Origin: Aphidius gifuensis
Taxonomy: Eukaryota > Arthropoda > Insecta > Hymenoptera > Braconidae
Assembly: GCF_014905175.1 (NCBI RefSeq)
Contig: NC_057788.1
Coordinates: 2,046,001 to 2,110,000 of the forward strand
Direction: 5' to 3'
DNA: 64,000 bases
This document shows, one piece after another, positions 13,095-24,958 of this stretch (position 1 is the stretch's first letter; every line of letters begins with the position of its first letter). The position numbers and the translations under genes are program-made. Below the pieces are notes generated by a model. It did not search any database. It saw only the letters and a list, made by a program, of their open reading frames with translations, and was not told the DNA's origin.

Positions 13095-13804
13095 TTTAAT
13101 TTATTTATTTACCTGAATGTGTGTAACGATGCCTAAGACTAGACAATAAGTTAATTAATTTAAAAAAGTTAATCAGTTTTTATAAAATGATAATCATCAG
13201 TATCAAAAAAACCAAAAAGTTAATTTTATTTATCAACTAAACAATAGCTTAGTTATATTAAAGAAAAAAAAAACATAATTTATATTTAATTTTTTGAAAC
13301 AATAAATAATAATTTTATAATTATAAATAAATTGTTTTTTTATTATTATTATTTATTATAATGATCGACAATGAAGAGTTCTACAATTATCTATCTAGAG
13401 AGAGAGAAAGAAAATATAATTTTAGGACCAGTTTTTTGTGGACCAGTCAGTCAAGACATGTTTTTATATAATTTAATATATTTTTTTTTTTATTTATTAT
13501 TTCTCCTTATATGATTAGCGTCAAAGTAATTTATGTCAGTATGTGTGCTTTTTTTTTTTTTACATCATAAAACTCTCTTGATAAAGTGCAGCTTATCTTG
13601 AATATTTATTTTTGATAATAAAGGTAAATAAAAAAAAGATAACTCGTGTTTATATTTACAACACATGTTGTTTATATTTTTATTTATAGTGTAGGTTAGT
13701 ATTTAAAATAATTTATTATTATCAATTGTTTATAAATATATTATAAATTCATTTTACAGGTTTTTTTTTAGCTGAAGAATTTTTTATAAATATTATATTT
13801 AAAA
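13095..13804 (+). other. Spacer between DZIP1 and the integrase-zinc finger gene
   Basis: About 700 bases with the DZIP1 3' end (AATAAA signals near 13301-13330), a short GA tract near 13398-13408 and the promoter of the next gene. Nothing coding is seen. Confidence 0.5.
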
Positions 13805-15607
13805 ATGAATGTCAATGAAAGAGGTCAAATTGATATATTTACTTATGATGATAATTTTTTTTTTGTCTATAAAGATATTTATTCTAGCTTTGTTATATTA
13901 AAATTATTAAATGACAATGACGTTAATGAAATTGCTGATAAATTAATTGATATATTTTCCATAATTGGTTCACCAAAAAAACTTGAAACAACAAATAATT
14001 CATTTAAAAATTATGATAAATTAATTGATATTATTAAAATAAAAATGCCTGATTTAGATTTAATAATAAACAATGAAAAATTAGATAATATTGATAGTAA
14101 TATTAATTACATAAAGTTTTTAAATAATTGGAAAAAATGTCATCCAAATAAATCATGGAATGAGGGTTTAAAATATTTACAAATTACTGAAAACACAAAA
14201 TACATTTTTGATAATAAAAAATCACCGGCTGAATTGATGTTTGGATATCATATACATGATAATTTATTAAATATGTTGAAAAAAAATTTTATAAATACCG
14301 ATAACAATACTTCAAATCCAGGTAAAGAAACACTCAAAAAATAAATAAAACAATTTTAAATCATAAACGTTTTTCTTTTTCCAGAAACAATAATATTAAA
14401 TTCTTCAAATAAATTAAACAACAAAAAACAATTAATAAAAACAAATTCAACAATTAAAAAACAAAATGATGAATTAAAAATAATAAATAACAATAAATTA
14501 CAAAATGATGTATTAAAAAATATAAAAACAAAAAATCAATCATCATTAACATGTTCATATTGCAACATGAAATTTAATTATCCAAGTATATTAAAACGTC
14601 ATCTAATAAAACACACAAATGAACGTCCATTTAGCTGTAATATTTGTTCTAAAAATTACAAACAATCAAGTCATTTAATTCAACACATAAAAAATCATCA
14701 AGATATTAAAAATAAAAAAATAATAAATGAGCTAAATGAAAAATTATCAAATCATCAAATATATGAATGTGAAGAATGTAAAAAAAAATTTCAAAAAAAA
14801 CTTGGTTTAATAAGACACATTAAATTACATCTTTACAAGGGTAAATATTCATGTAATATATGTGATAAAAAATTTAATCAATCTGGACATGTTAAAGCTC
14901 ACATGTTAATACATACAGGTGAAAAAAAATATAATTGCCATGTATGTAATAAAAAATTTGGTTTATCAAATTCTCTAAAAAAACATATGTACATACATAA
15001 TGGTAATAAACCATATAAATGTGATATATGTAATTCAAGTTTTACTGAAAAACGTCATTTAAATGTACACATTATGTTACACACAAATGAAAAACCATAT
15101 TTATGTAAATTATGTGGTAAACGTTATACTGTTGCTGATACATTACGTAAACATATTGAATCAATTCATAATAATTATAGAAATTATCAATGTGAAATAT
15201 GTGCTAAAATGTTTAAACAATTATCACATTTAAGTGTTCATAAAAGAGTACACAAAGATGATAGACCATTTAAATGTAATATATGTGATAAATCATTTAA
15301 ACATAATAATACATTAAAAATACATTTAGATATACATGCTAATATTAGATCATTTGAATGTGATATTTGTAAATCAACATTTATTAGAAAAAATAATTTA
15401 CAAATACATATTACATCATCACATATGAATTATAGACCTTATATTTGTCATATTTGTAATAAGGGATTTAAACAAATTAGCCATTTAAGTGGACATATGA
15501 TTGTTCATACTGATTTGATGCCTTATCAGTGTCATTATTGTGAACGACGATGTAATAGACTTGATAATCTTAAAAAACACATGAAATTACATGAAAAAAC
15601 ATTATAA
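13805..15607 (+). CDS. Integrase-derived domain fused to a 12-finger C2H2 protein
   Basis: Exons 13805-14321 and 14385-15607 join in phase to 579 residues. Exon 1 (residues 1-172) resembles the integrase core of the KRBA2/SCAND3-like, retroelement or Ginger type: GQIDIF, FVYKDIYSSFVIL, LIDIFSIIGSPKKL, PDLDLIIN, NWKKCHPNKSWNEGLKYLQ and KSPAELMFGY fall in the family order. The second catalytic Asp region (normally SDNG) reads TTNN, and the segment with the catalytic Glu is missing, so it should be inactive. Exon 2 has a Lys/Asn-rich linker, then twelve C2H2 fingers (about residues 229-575); the last finger has Cys for its core Phe. Likely a nuclear DNA-binding protein with a domesticated transposon domain. 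The alternative is two genes: unspliced, exon 1 stops at 14344. Confidence 0.75.
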
Positions 15608-15620
15608 ATTATTTTACAAA

Positions 15621-15932
15621 TTTTAAAACATCAAAAGCAGATTGGTTTTTATTTTATTTTTAAATTTTTTTTAATGCAAATTTTAAATTACATTGTTATC
15701 TGCTAGTTTTGATTTTTTATTAGTATTTTTTGTTTTTTTTTTTTAACTGAATTTTTAAATAATTATTGTTTGTTTTGTTTTCTTTAATTAAATTTATTAA
15801 TTTTTATAATTTTTACATGTGTAAATTTTGAAACATCAAAACAAGTTGTTGATTTTTTTTTTGTGCAATATATTTTTTAGAAATTTAAATTGAATGTTAT
15901 TTTGATATTTTTTAGTTTTGATGTTTCAAAAT
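15621..15932. repeat. Two tandem hairpin-like units downstream of the zinc-finger gene
   Basis: A perfect 18-base inverted repeat, attttgaaacatcaaaac at 15825-15842 and its reverse complement at 15915-15932, encloses 72 bases. A diverged copy of the same arrangement lies just upstream (aaaacatcaaaa near 15625-15637 and agttttgat near 15705-15713). It may be the remnant of a miniature inverted-repeat element or a 3' UTR structure. The rest of the 15608-16087 spacer shows nothing else. Confidence 0.45.
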
Positions 15933-16087
15933 AAATTAATTATTTGAGATTAAGATTTTTTGTTTTTTTGTTATGATGATGATGAGATTGTTGAAGGGTT
16001 GTTTTAATAATTAAGAAAGTTCTGTAGGTTATAGGTGATTCTAATTAATTTTAATTGAAAAAATTAAATTTAAATTTAAGTTTAACA

Positions 16088-17697
16088 ATGGAAAAAAAGG
16101 TGATGGATTTGTCAAGGTTGATTAAATTTATGGATGAAACATTGGAGTCAACAGAAAAGTCAAGATTGGTTATTCAAAAAGAATGTGATGAGGCTTATTT
16201 TGTCATGAAACCTTGGATTGTTGATACTCTTGTTACACGTCAAGTTGAAAAAAAACAATGTACATGTCCCCAAGTGAGTTTAATTTAAATAATTTATTGT
16301 GTCATTAACCATTATCATTATCATTTATAAATAATTGTTGAATATTTTATATTAAGGCTCAAAGTTTGGATGATCAAGCTGAAGAATTAGCAGCAAGCAT
16401 TGAAAAAGCACTACAACAATCACAAGAATTACGTAAAATATTAACAAAAAAAATGTTAAATGAAGAAAAAAAATTATCAAGACCAACAAATTTAACAGTA
16501 CAACAAATATCTACAAAAAAATTAAATTCTAAACCAAAAAATGAAATGGTAATTGTTAAAAATAAAAATATTTGTGAAGAAAAAAATCCAAAGAAAATTA
16601 TTAAATTTGATGATCGAAAAAATGCTTTAAAACTTCCAAATAAAAAACCAAAAAATTTTATTGCTGCTAATAAATCAAGTGTTAAATTAATGAGTAAAAA
16701 AAATTCTAAAAAAAAAATTCAAACAATTACTGAAAACAGTGAATTGCTTAAATCGAAAAATAAATTTCCATCAGTAACAGAATTGGATAATTTAATTAAA
16801 AAAATAACACTTGATAAAGAAAATATTAAAAAATCATCTGCAGAGTATTTAAATAATTGTCCTCAACATGGTGATGATAATTCAATAAATTTTATAACAG
16901 AAAAAAAAAAAGTTGCTATTAATTTTGTTGAGGCATTTAATCGTTTTGGTGTACCTGATGATTTACTAAAAATTTTAAAATTTTATCAATTGTTTATTGG
17001 CAAAATTGATGAAGAAAAAATCGAAAAAAAATCAAATATATTTCTTGAAAAATTAGAAACATATGTAAGTTCAATAAAAACAAAAAGATAATAATTTTTT
17101 TTATATTTTCTATATTTCTAAATTCTACATTTAAAAATAATAATTTAATAAAATTTTATTTTTCAGCATGACAAACAAATTGCAAACATTTCGGAAAATA
17201 ATATTGTTCATCTTGTCAAAGGCTTCAATAAATTAAATTACAATCTTCACAATTTACCCTCAAAAAATGTAAAGATAAATTCTCTCAAAAATACATTTTA
17301 CGAGTTGGATAATTTAAGTAAATTTTGTTCAATAAAAAAATACGATACTTTAAAATCCGAACGTATAGAAAAGCAAAAAAATAACAACTCAATATCAACT
17401 GGTTGGTTGTCAAATGGTTTTTGGAATAATTCAACAATTGAATATTTTCCAGAATTCATAAAACTAAATACAATTAATTATAAAAATATCAATGAGCTAT
17501 TATTATTATTCAATTCAATTCAACAATTACAACATATTAATTACCAAAAAAAATTGATTGACATTATAATTAATGACATAATACCTAGTATAAATAATTT
17601 TGATAATAATTCAAAAGAATATATAAATATTTACAAAATGATATTTACAATTGTTCAAGTATTAAATCCAAATTTACCAACACTTGTTTCAAATTAA
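16088..17697 (+). CDS. Coiled-coil protein, possibly TEDC2-like (centriole)
   Basis: Exons 16088-16273, 16357-17064 and 17167-17697 join in phase 0 at both junctions to 474 residues. The N-terminus is helical (LSRLIKFMDETLESTEKSR), followed by a Trp-containing segment (KPWIVDTL), a second helix (LDDQAEELAASIEKALQQSQELR), a Lys-rich disordered middle and a helical C-terminus (INELLLLFNSIQQLQHINYQ). The order of these elements and the length recall tubulin epsilon/delta complex protein 2, which works with TEDC1 at centrioles, but this is from memory of weak similarity. The ciliary neighbours DZIP1, DNAI2 and AHI1 fit the idea without proving it. Otherwise an uncharacterised coiled-coil protein. 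It ends only 167 bases before DNAI2. Confidence 0.7.
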
Positions 17698-17864
17698 ATA
17701 AAAAATGTTGTTACTTTTTTAAATACAATATCTTGGTTGCTCATGAAATATTGATTAAACATATCAATGTATAGTTTTAAATTTTATATTAATAAAAATT
17801 GTATACTGTGTTTGCCAAAATAAAAAAAAAAACATAATTAAATCAACATAGAAATAATTTAAAA

Positions 17865-20156
17865 ATGTCGAATAATATTGAGTATGCTTATGTTAAAAGT
17901 AGATCACAATTTGGTAAATGGTGTAATTTTTCTGAATCAGATAAAATTGAAATTGATATAAAACCAGAAAAAAATTTTATGAATGAGTATATAAGGATTG
18001 ATCCAGTAACTCAAGGAACTCAGTGTGGAAAAATTTACAGTCATCATGATGTAAATAAATAATACAATGTTATGTTTTATATTTATAAAAAATAATTTAT
18101 TAATAATCTAGGTCAACACAACAACAGCAACTTTTAAGGAATCTGGTATGCATCATGTTGAGGGTGGCTGGCCCAAGGATATCAACATGTACGAGCTAGA
18201 ACAAACAGTTCGTTACAGAAGAAAAATCGAAAAAGATGAATTGTATATTCACACAATGCTCCAGTTGATGCCAGTAATTTTTTTTAAAACAAAATTAAAT
18301 CTTTGTTAGATGATTCAATTATTTGTTCGTTTGTTTTTATTTTAAATGACTAATTTATATATTTTTTTTAGCCAATGGAACATTGTATTTTGCAAAATAA
18401 TTCATGCAATATTTATGAGCAATATTTTCACGATACAGAAGCAACATCGTTAATTCAACGTACATTTTCTAGAACAGTTAATGTTTACAGAGATATTGTA
18501 CCAGTTGAACGACCAATAACACATTTATCCTGGTCACCAGATCAAGGAACAAGACTTGCTGTAAGCTATTGTCATACGTCATTTAAAAAATTAAAAATAT
18601 CAAGTTCATATTCATATATTTGGGATATTGAAAATCCAAATAATCCATATTTAATACTTAAACCAAGTTGTCCAATAGTTGCTATGGAATATGCACCAAA
18701 AGATAGTAATACACTTATATCTGGTATGATATCTGGACAAGTTGGATATTGGGATATTAGAAAAGGCTGTGAACCAGTTGAAATGAGTAACATTGAAAAT
18801 AGTCATCGTGATATTTGTGATAATGTATTATGGATTAATTCAAAAACTGGTACTGAATTTTTTAGTTCATCACGTGATGGACAAATTAAATGGTGGGATA
18901 CTAGAAAAATATCATCACCAATTGAAAATCTTGTTATTGATTTATTTAAAACAGAAGAACAAAATATTGATAGAGCTATTGGAATTTCAGCATTACAATT
19001 TGAACAATCAATTGGTACAAGATTTATGTGTGGTCTCGAAAATGGTTTGTTTATTTTAATAATTAAATGATTATTTAAAATATATATAGAAAAATTAATT
19101 AATTTTAGGAATGGTAATATCAGGAAATAGAAAAGGTAAAACACCTGGTGAAAAAATATCAACAAGATTTAAAGCACAATATGGACCAGTTTTAACTGTT
19201 GAAAGAAATCCAAATTTTGTTAAAAATTTTTTAACTGTTGGTGATTGGACAGCAAGAATTTGGTCAGAAGATTGTCGTGAATCTTGTATTGCATGGACAC
19301 CGTTAGTTTTATATTTATTTAAAATTATTAAATTATTTTTTGTTGTAATTTTAATTTATTTATATTGATAGTGGACATCGAGAATTATTGACTGGTGGTG
19401 CTTGGAGTCCAACAAGATTTTCTGTATTTTTTTTAACAAAAGTTGATGGTACACTGGATGTTTGGGATTTATTAGTTCAACAAGATTCTCCAGTTTTAAG
19501 TATAAAAGTAATTTTTTTAAAATAAGTTTTAGGCATTTTTAAAGAACAATTATATTTAATTTATTAAAAATAAATTTTTTCAAAGGTATGTGATGAAGCA
19601 TTGACTTGTATAAAACCACATGAACAAGGTCAACTAGCAGCAGTTGCTGGAAAAAATGGAACAACATATCTCATTGAATTTTCTGAAGCTCTAACAATTA
19701 ATCAAAAAAATGACAAACTTTTATTAACTGCTGTAATTTTATATTTTATTTTATACTTATCTAAGTAAATCATTTATAATTAATTTTTTTTTAAACAGCT
19801 TTTAGACAGAGAAACACGTCGTGAAAAAGTTATTGAAGCTAAAAATCGTGAAATACGTTTAAAAATGAAAACAACAAAACCTGATATTGATGGTGATTCT
19901 CATGATGGACCAAGAAGATTATCAGAAAAAAATAAAATAAAAATTCCAAATGCAAATGATCCATTGATACTTCAATGTGAACAAGAATACGAGGCGTCAA
20001 TTGAAACTGTAAGATTTTATTTAAAAATAAAAATTATTTACAAATTTAAATTTTAAAAAATAATAATTAATTGATAATAATTTTTAGGAACAAGCAAGAT
20101 ATGCAACAATTGATGAAAATGAAATAAACAATAATAATATTCACAATGGAAATTAA
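17865..20156 (+). CDS. DNAI2: Axonemal dynein intermediate chain 2
   Basis: WD-repeat intermediate chain of the outer dynein arm, required for beating of sperm flagella and motile cilia. Eight exons (17865-18050, 18112-18273, 18372-19044, 19109-19301, 19372-19507, 19586-19732, 19799-20008, 20088-20156) join in phase to 591 residues, against about 605 in vertebrates. The conserved N-terminus (EYAYVKSRSQFGKWCNFSE), the GMHHVEGGWPKDIN segment and WD repeats (HLSWSPDQG, GYWDIRKG, IKWWDTRK, ARIWSEDC, LDVWDLL) identify it. The C-terminal helix is charged. Its start lies 167 bases after the upstream stop, with an AATAAA at about 17792-17797 between, so promoter and terminator are almost back to back. 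Confidence 0.93.
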
Positions 20157-20515
20157 TAAAAATTCAATGAATATTTTAATTAAAAAAATGTATTTTATTT
20201 TCTAATTTATTTGCACATAATTATAATATTTTTTAAACTGTTCAATAGTTGTTCAATTGAATATTGAATAAATAAAAAAGTAAAAATAAATATGATAATT
20301 TATAATGACAACAGTTGATGTCATGGAGATATTGATCGGCTTGTTCAACATGCAGGTGGGTGTTACACCAGGCCACAACATTTGTAAACACCTGCCTTAC
20401 TAGTTCAGTTATTTTTTCGACCCTTTTTTTTATAACTCCAGTCGCACATGGCCAATGATACCATGAACACAACAGCGTGAAAGTTATCAATAAAATATAT
20501 ATCAATTTACTAAAT
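20157..20515 (+). promoter_or_regulatory. DNAI2-AHI1 spacer with probable AHI1 promoter
   Basis: About 360 bases. The part from about 20306 to 20475 is markedly richer in G+C than the surroundings and includes a CCAAT sequence (within ggccaatgat, about 20450). It is probably the AHI1 promoter or 5' UTR. I looked for an RFX X-box and did not find a convincing one. Confidence 0.35.
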
Positions 20516-23500
20516 ATGTTTAAATTATTTGATAGAAAATCTGATGAAGTTAAGGAGAAAATTAATGATGATCATACTGGTGTTAGTTTTACAAGTAAAA
20601 TGGGAAAATTATTTCGTTCATTAACTAAAAATTCAAATCTCAGTCAATCACGACAACAATTAAATTCTGAAATTGAAGAAATTGATGTTGAAAGTCAAAA
20701 TTACATTGATCATAGAAAAAGTCTTGAGACAAAAATTGATGAAGAAATTGATGTTAAAATTGATGATGATATTGAAATTAAATCAGCAGCTAAAAAAATA
20801 CGTAAATTAAGAAAAACAGATAATGTTAAATCAAGTGAAATGGATATTGTTGTTGTTGATGTACATCGTGAAAATATTGGTGATAATAATAATGATGAAA
20901 GTGATGAAAAAATAATTGAAACTGTTGAAAATATTGATGAATATAAAAATGATAAACAAGTAATTTTATCACCACATGATATCTCAATTGATTCTGTTAA
21001 AAAACAAAGAAAAAGATGGTCTAAAACAAGTATTGTCATGCCACCAAAAAGAAGTTCAATTTTATCAAATGATTCAGTCAAAAAAAGTCCAATTAAAAAT
21101 AATTTTAGTGGCACAAAACCAATTGCTGCACCGAGAAATAATAAAGAAATTAATTTAGATAAATTACATGATGATTATGGTGTTGGTAATGAGGGTTTTG
21201 AGTACGATGATGATAATGATGATGATCGTGATGAAGATGAACAAATATTAACAATTGAAACTGAAACAGGTAAAACAAAAATTGAAATATCATCAATGAA
21301 AAATACAACTGAATTATCTGATAATTCATTTAAAAATATATCTGATAATTCTGATAATGAAAATATCATGATTATGACACCAAAAGAATCTATAAATTTT
21401 TCTAATGATGATATTATTGATTTAGAAAATTCCGACAGTAGTTTATCATCAAAAAAAACAAAAATACAAACATATAAAATGAAAAAGCTAATAAATACAT
21501 CTAAAAAATCATCAAGTTCTTTGAATTCTGGTAAATCATTTCAATCGGATGACACAAAATCATTATCAGATGTTAAAAAATTTTCAAGAGCTCAAATATC
21601 ATCAACAGATGATGAAAAATATAAATCTAAAAAGAAAAAATTACATAAAAATATTAGCAAAATAGAAACATCATCAAGCAAAGATTCAACTGATAATAAA
21701 AAATTAACAATAAAAAAGAAAAAAAAACGTAAATTAAAACAAAATAATAATGATGATGTTGAAAAATTTATTTCAATTATAATTCATAGAGCTGATATGA
21801 TAGAGGTTGATTATGTTACAAGGCATCCAATGGTAATTGTTCACATTGTTGATATTAAAACGGGAAATTATCTTAAAAAAAATGACGATAAAAATATAAA
21901 AGAATTTTATTTACAACCATTGATAACAGCAATATTTGATTTTAAAGAAAATAAAACAATGGTACCACATTGGAATGAAGAATTAATATTTGAACATAAT
22001 TTTAATGACATAATGGAGCCTGAAAATAATCAAGTTATAATATTATTTGAAATTGTTGATTTACTTAATTCATCAGAGATCAGTCAAGCACATGATCAAT
22101 ATGGTAAATTTTAATTTAACAATTGAATTTTTTTTCATTATAATTTTTTTTTCTTTTAAATTGCTTGCAGGTGGTGAAAATTGTTGGTACAAAATAGCAT
22201 GGGCATTTTTAAAACCTTGTGGTAATTCAGGTAAACGTCATATTGATAAACAGGTGCGATTGCAGCTTTACAGACCAAAAAGAGTAGCTAAAAAAATACC
22301 AAGAAATAAATGCGAGGTAAATTATAATTTCTACAATGAATATTAAATTTAACAAACAGCGTAATAATTTATTTTCTTTTTTCAAAAGGCATATAGCTGG
22401 TGGAAAACAGGATCCAGAGATAAATATCCAAGTACAATTTACGTGACAGTATCATCAGTTGATCCACCAAAACTTGAGCCAATTTTATACAGTCAAATGG
22501 ATTTATCAGATGTGATAAATTCTCCAGTTGAATCATCACTACCATCAAATATTAATCAACAAGAAACAATAAATATATCTCGTTGGACACGTCTTGCTGC
22601 ACAATCATGTAAAATTCCAAATGAACATTATTTTCAAACTGAAACAACTGAAAATGGTTGTTTTTATGTTGTCTTCAGTAACAATGGTAAATATCTTGCA
22701 TGTGCTAATTCTGAAGAATACAATTATCCCATTATAATTTACAATATGGAAGATGGAAAAATTATCATTAAATTTAATGGACACAAGAGTTTTATTTATT
22801 CTCTTGATTGGTCACCAGATGACAATATTATTTTATCAGTTTCATCTGATCAAACAGCTCGTCTTTGGGATATTAAATCTCGTCTTATTCAAGAAATCAA
22901 CATGCTACCACATCCTTCATATGTTTATTGTGGAAAATTTGATCCAATTAATCCAACTAGAATAGCAACTGGTTGTTATGATAATGTCATAAGAATATGG
23001 AAATATAATAACAATAAATCACATGATTTAATTCAAGAACTTGAAAATCATGAAGGTTTTGTTAATTCAATTTGTTTTAAAAATGATGGTACATTATTAT
23101 CAGCTGATTCAGTTGGTATTATAATACAATGGGTATCTAAAAAAAATAAAAAAACACATACAAATGATTTTTTGATATCTAAAAAAATTAAAATACGAGA
23201 AATAAATAATATTGTTATTAATGAAATTTTTTTACATCCATTGGGCTCAAGATTATTTGTTCATACACGTGATTCAAATTTACGAATGTTGGATTTATCA
23301 ACTGGTGTTGTATTAAAAAAATATGATGGTTTTAAAAATTTTAAAATACAAACAACATCAAGAGTATCACCATGTGGTGGATTATTATTATGTGGTGATG
23401 AAGATGGTATATTAAATATATGGAATATTGAATCGGGAAAAAAAATTGCATATTATCATACAGAACCAAAGTCATTACCAATATCATGTGTTGATTATCA

Positions 23501-24482
23501 TCCTTATGATCATGTTATGGTTTATTCAACATTTGGAGGTTCTTCATCAGCAATGATATTACGATATGAAAAAAATTCAAATGGTAAAAATACTGGTTTA
23601 AAATTGCTTAATGATGAAGACAATATTTATCCTGATTCTTGGAGGGATGAATTGTTGGATTGTGAAACGAAAAATGAAGTGAAATCTAGAAGATCATCAT
23701 TGGCGTCTTCCAGATGGCGAGGTGAAGTGACAACAAGACAAGAGCCTGAACAAGATAGACAAAATTTAAAATTACGAATGAAAATATTTAATGATGCCAA
23801 TGAACCATTAAAGACTAAAAGTGCTAATAGATTAACTAGTATTATTGCAAAAATTGATAGAATATTGTCGAATAATTCAACAGCAAAATTGTCATATGAT
23901 ATTGAGGCAAATCGTTTTAATAAATCCATTGAAACTATCAGTAAATTTGTTGATAAAGGACAACAATTTGATGATAAATATAGTCGTTTTGTTGATGATG
24001 AAGAATCAAATATTTTAACTCCATATGTTCCACCACTTTTTAGTACGTTTGAAGGTAACTCTGTTAATTCAACAAGTGATTCTAGAACAGAAATAATTGA
24101 AATGAAAAATTTAGAAAGAATAAAACATACAAATAAAAAAGGTAAATCAAAAAGTGCTAGAGAAAAAATTTTAATCAATGATTATTATCAAGATGATGAG
24201 AGAGAAATTAATTTTTCTGATGGTATTGTTCAAATGAAAAATAAAAAAAAATTAACAGATAATAATTTTAGTAAAAAGACATTGTTAACAAGAGTTGAGG
24301 GTAAAAAAAATTTAACAAGAGAAAGTAGATCAAATAGTGCTGGTACATATATTGTTGATGTTGATGATGATGATAAAAAAAATATTGATGAATCTGATGA
24401 TTCTATCAAGAGCAATGTTACATTTGTCATTGAAAATGAAAAAGCAAAAAAGCCTGTACCAAAACCAAGAAGAATTAAATAA
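20516..24482 (+). CDS. AHI1: Jouberin (AHI1) homologue
   Basis: Ciliary transition-zone scaffold; the human gene is mutated in Joubert syndrome. Exons 20516-22103, 22171-22316 and 22389-24482 join in phase to 1275 residues. The first 410 residues are charged and disordered. A conserved C2-like block follows (about 416-640) with FDFKENKTMVPHWNEELIFE, CWYKIAWAFLKPCG and VRLQLYRPK, then KTGSRDKYPSTIYVTV. WD repeats (about 670-980) include GHKSFIYSLDWSPDD, TARLWDIK, GCYDNVIRIWKY and GILNIWNIESG. Vertebrate AHI1 ends with an SH3 domain; here no SH3 is visible and the chain ends in a disordered tail with a PxxP-type motif (KPVPKPRR). The ATG at 20516 is the first in this frame. Confidence 0.9.
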
Positions 24483-24958
24483 AAAATGTAATTTTTTTTT
24501 TTTTTTTTAAACTAATGTAAATATTGTAAATTTATTAAATTTTGTATTTCAAATTTTTTTATTTTTTTCTTTTATATAATAAAAATTAAATAAAATAAAT
24601 TACATGTTTTCTCTCCTTTCATATTAAAGTTTTACCGCAAAAATAATTTGAAATTAGTAATTTACGCGCCTTAAATAACAGCCATTTGTAATTTAAAATG
24701 GCGTACTCCTACATTATCAAACGAGTAACTTATTGTTGTGTTTTTTTTTTTTTTTATTAACAAACAACTAAATTATAATTTGTTTTTATTTATTTATTTT
24801 TTTTTATCAGTCTATTACAGTGTAATATTTCATTTTCATCTCAGCGTGTGATCTCTGTGGCCCTCGGTGTCTTTCTTCTTCCTCTTTTACACGTAAATTA
24901 ATTATTATTTATATTAGTGATTAAAAAATAAACAATACAAGTTAATAAGACATGTAAA
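24483..24958 (+). promoter_or_regulatory. Spacer with probable promoter of the SRA gene
   Basis: About 475 bases. Two opposed YY1/Pho-like cores (cagccattt near 24682-24690 and aaaatggcg near 24697-24705) lie in a small GC-richer patch about 260 bases before the next ATG. A second GC-richer patch (about 24840-24890) follows. No coding sequence is seen. Confidence 0.35.

Noticed and set aside
20306..20475. Possible RFX X-box before AHI1
   Set aside because: No sequence fits the two half-sites of the X-box without several mismatches.
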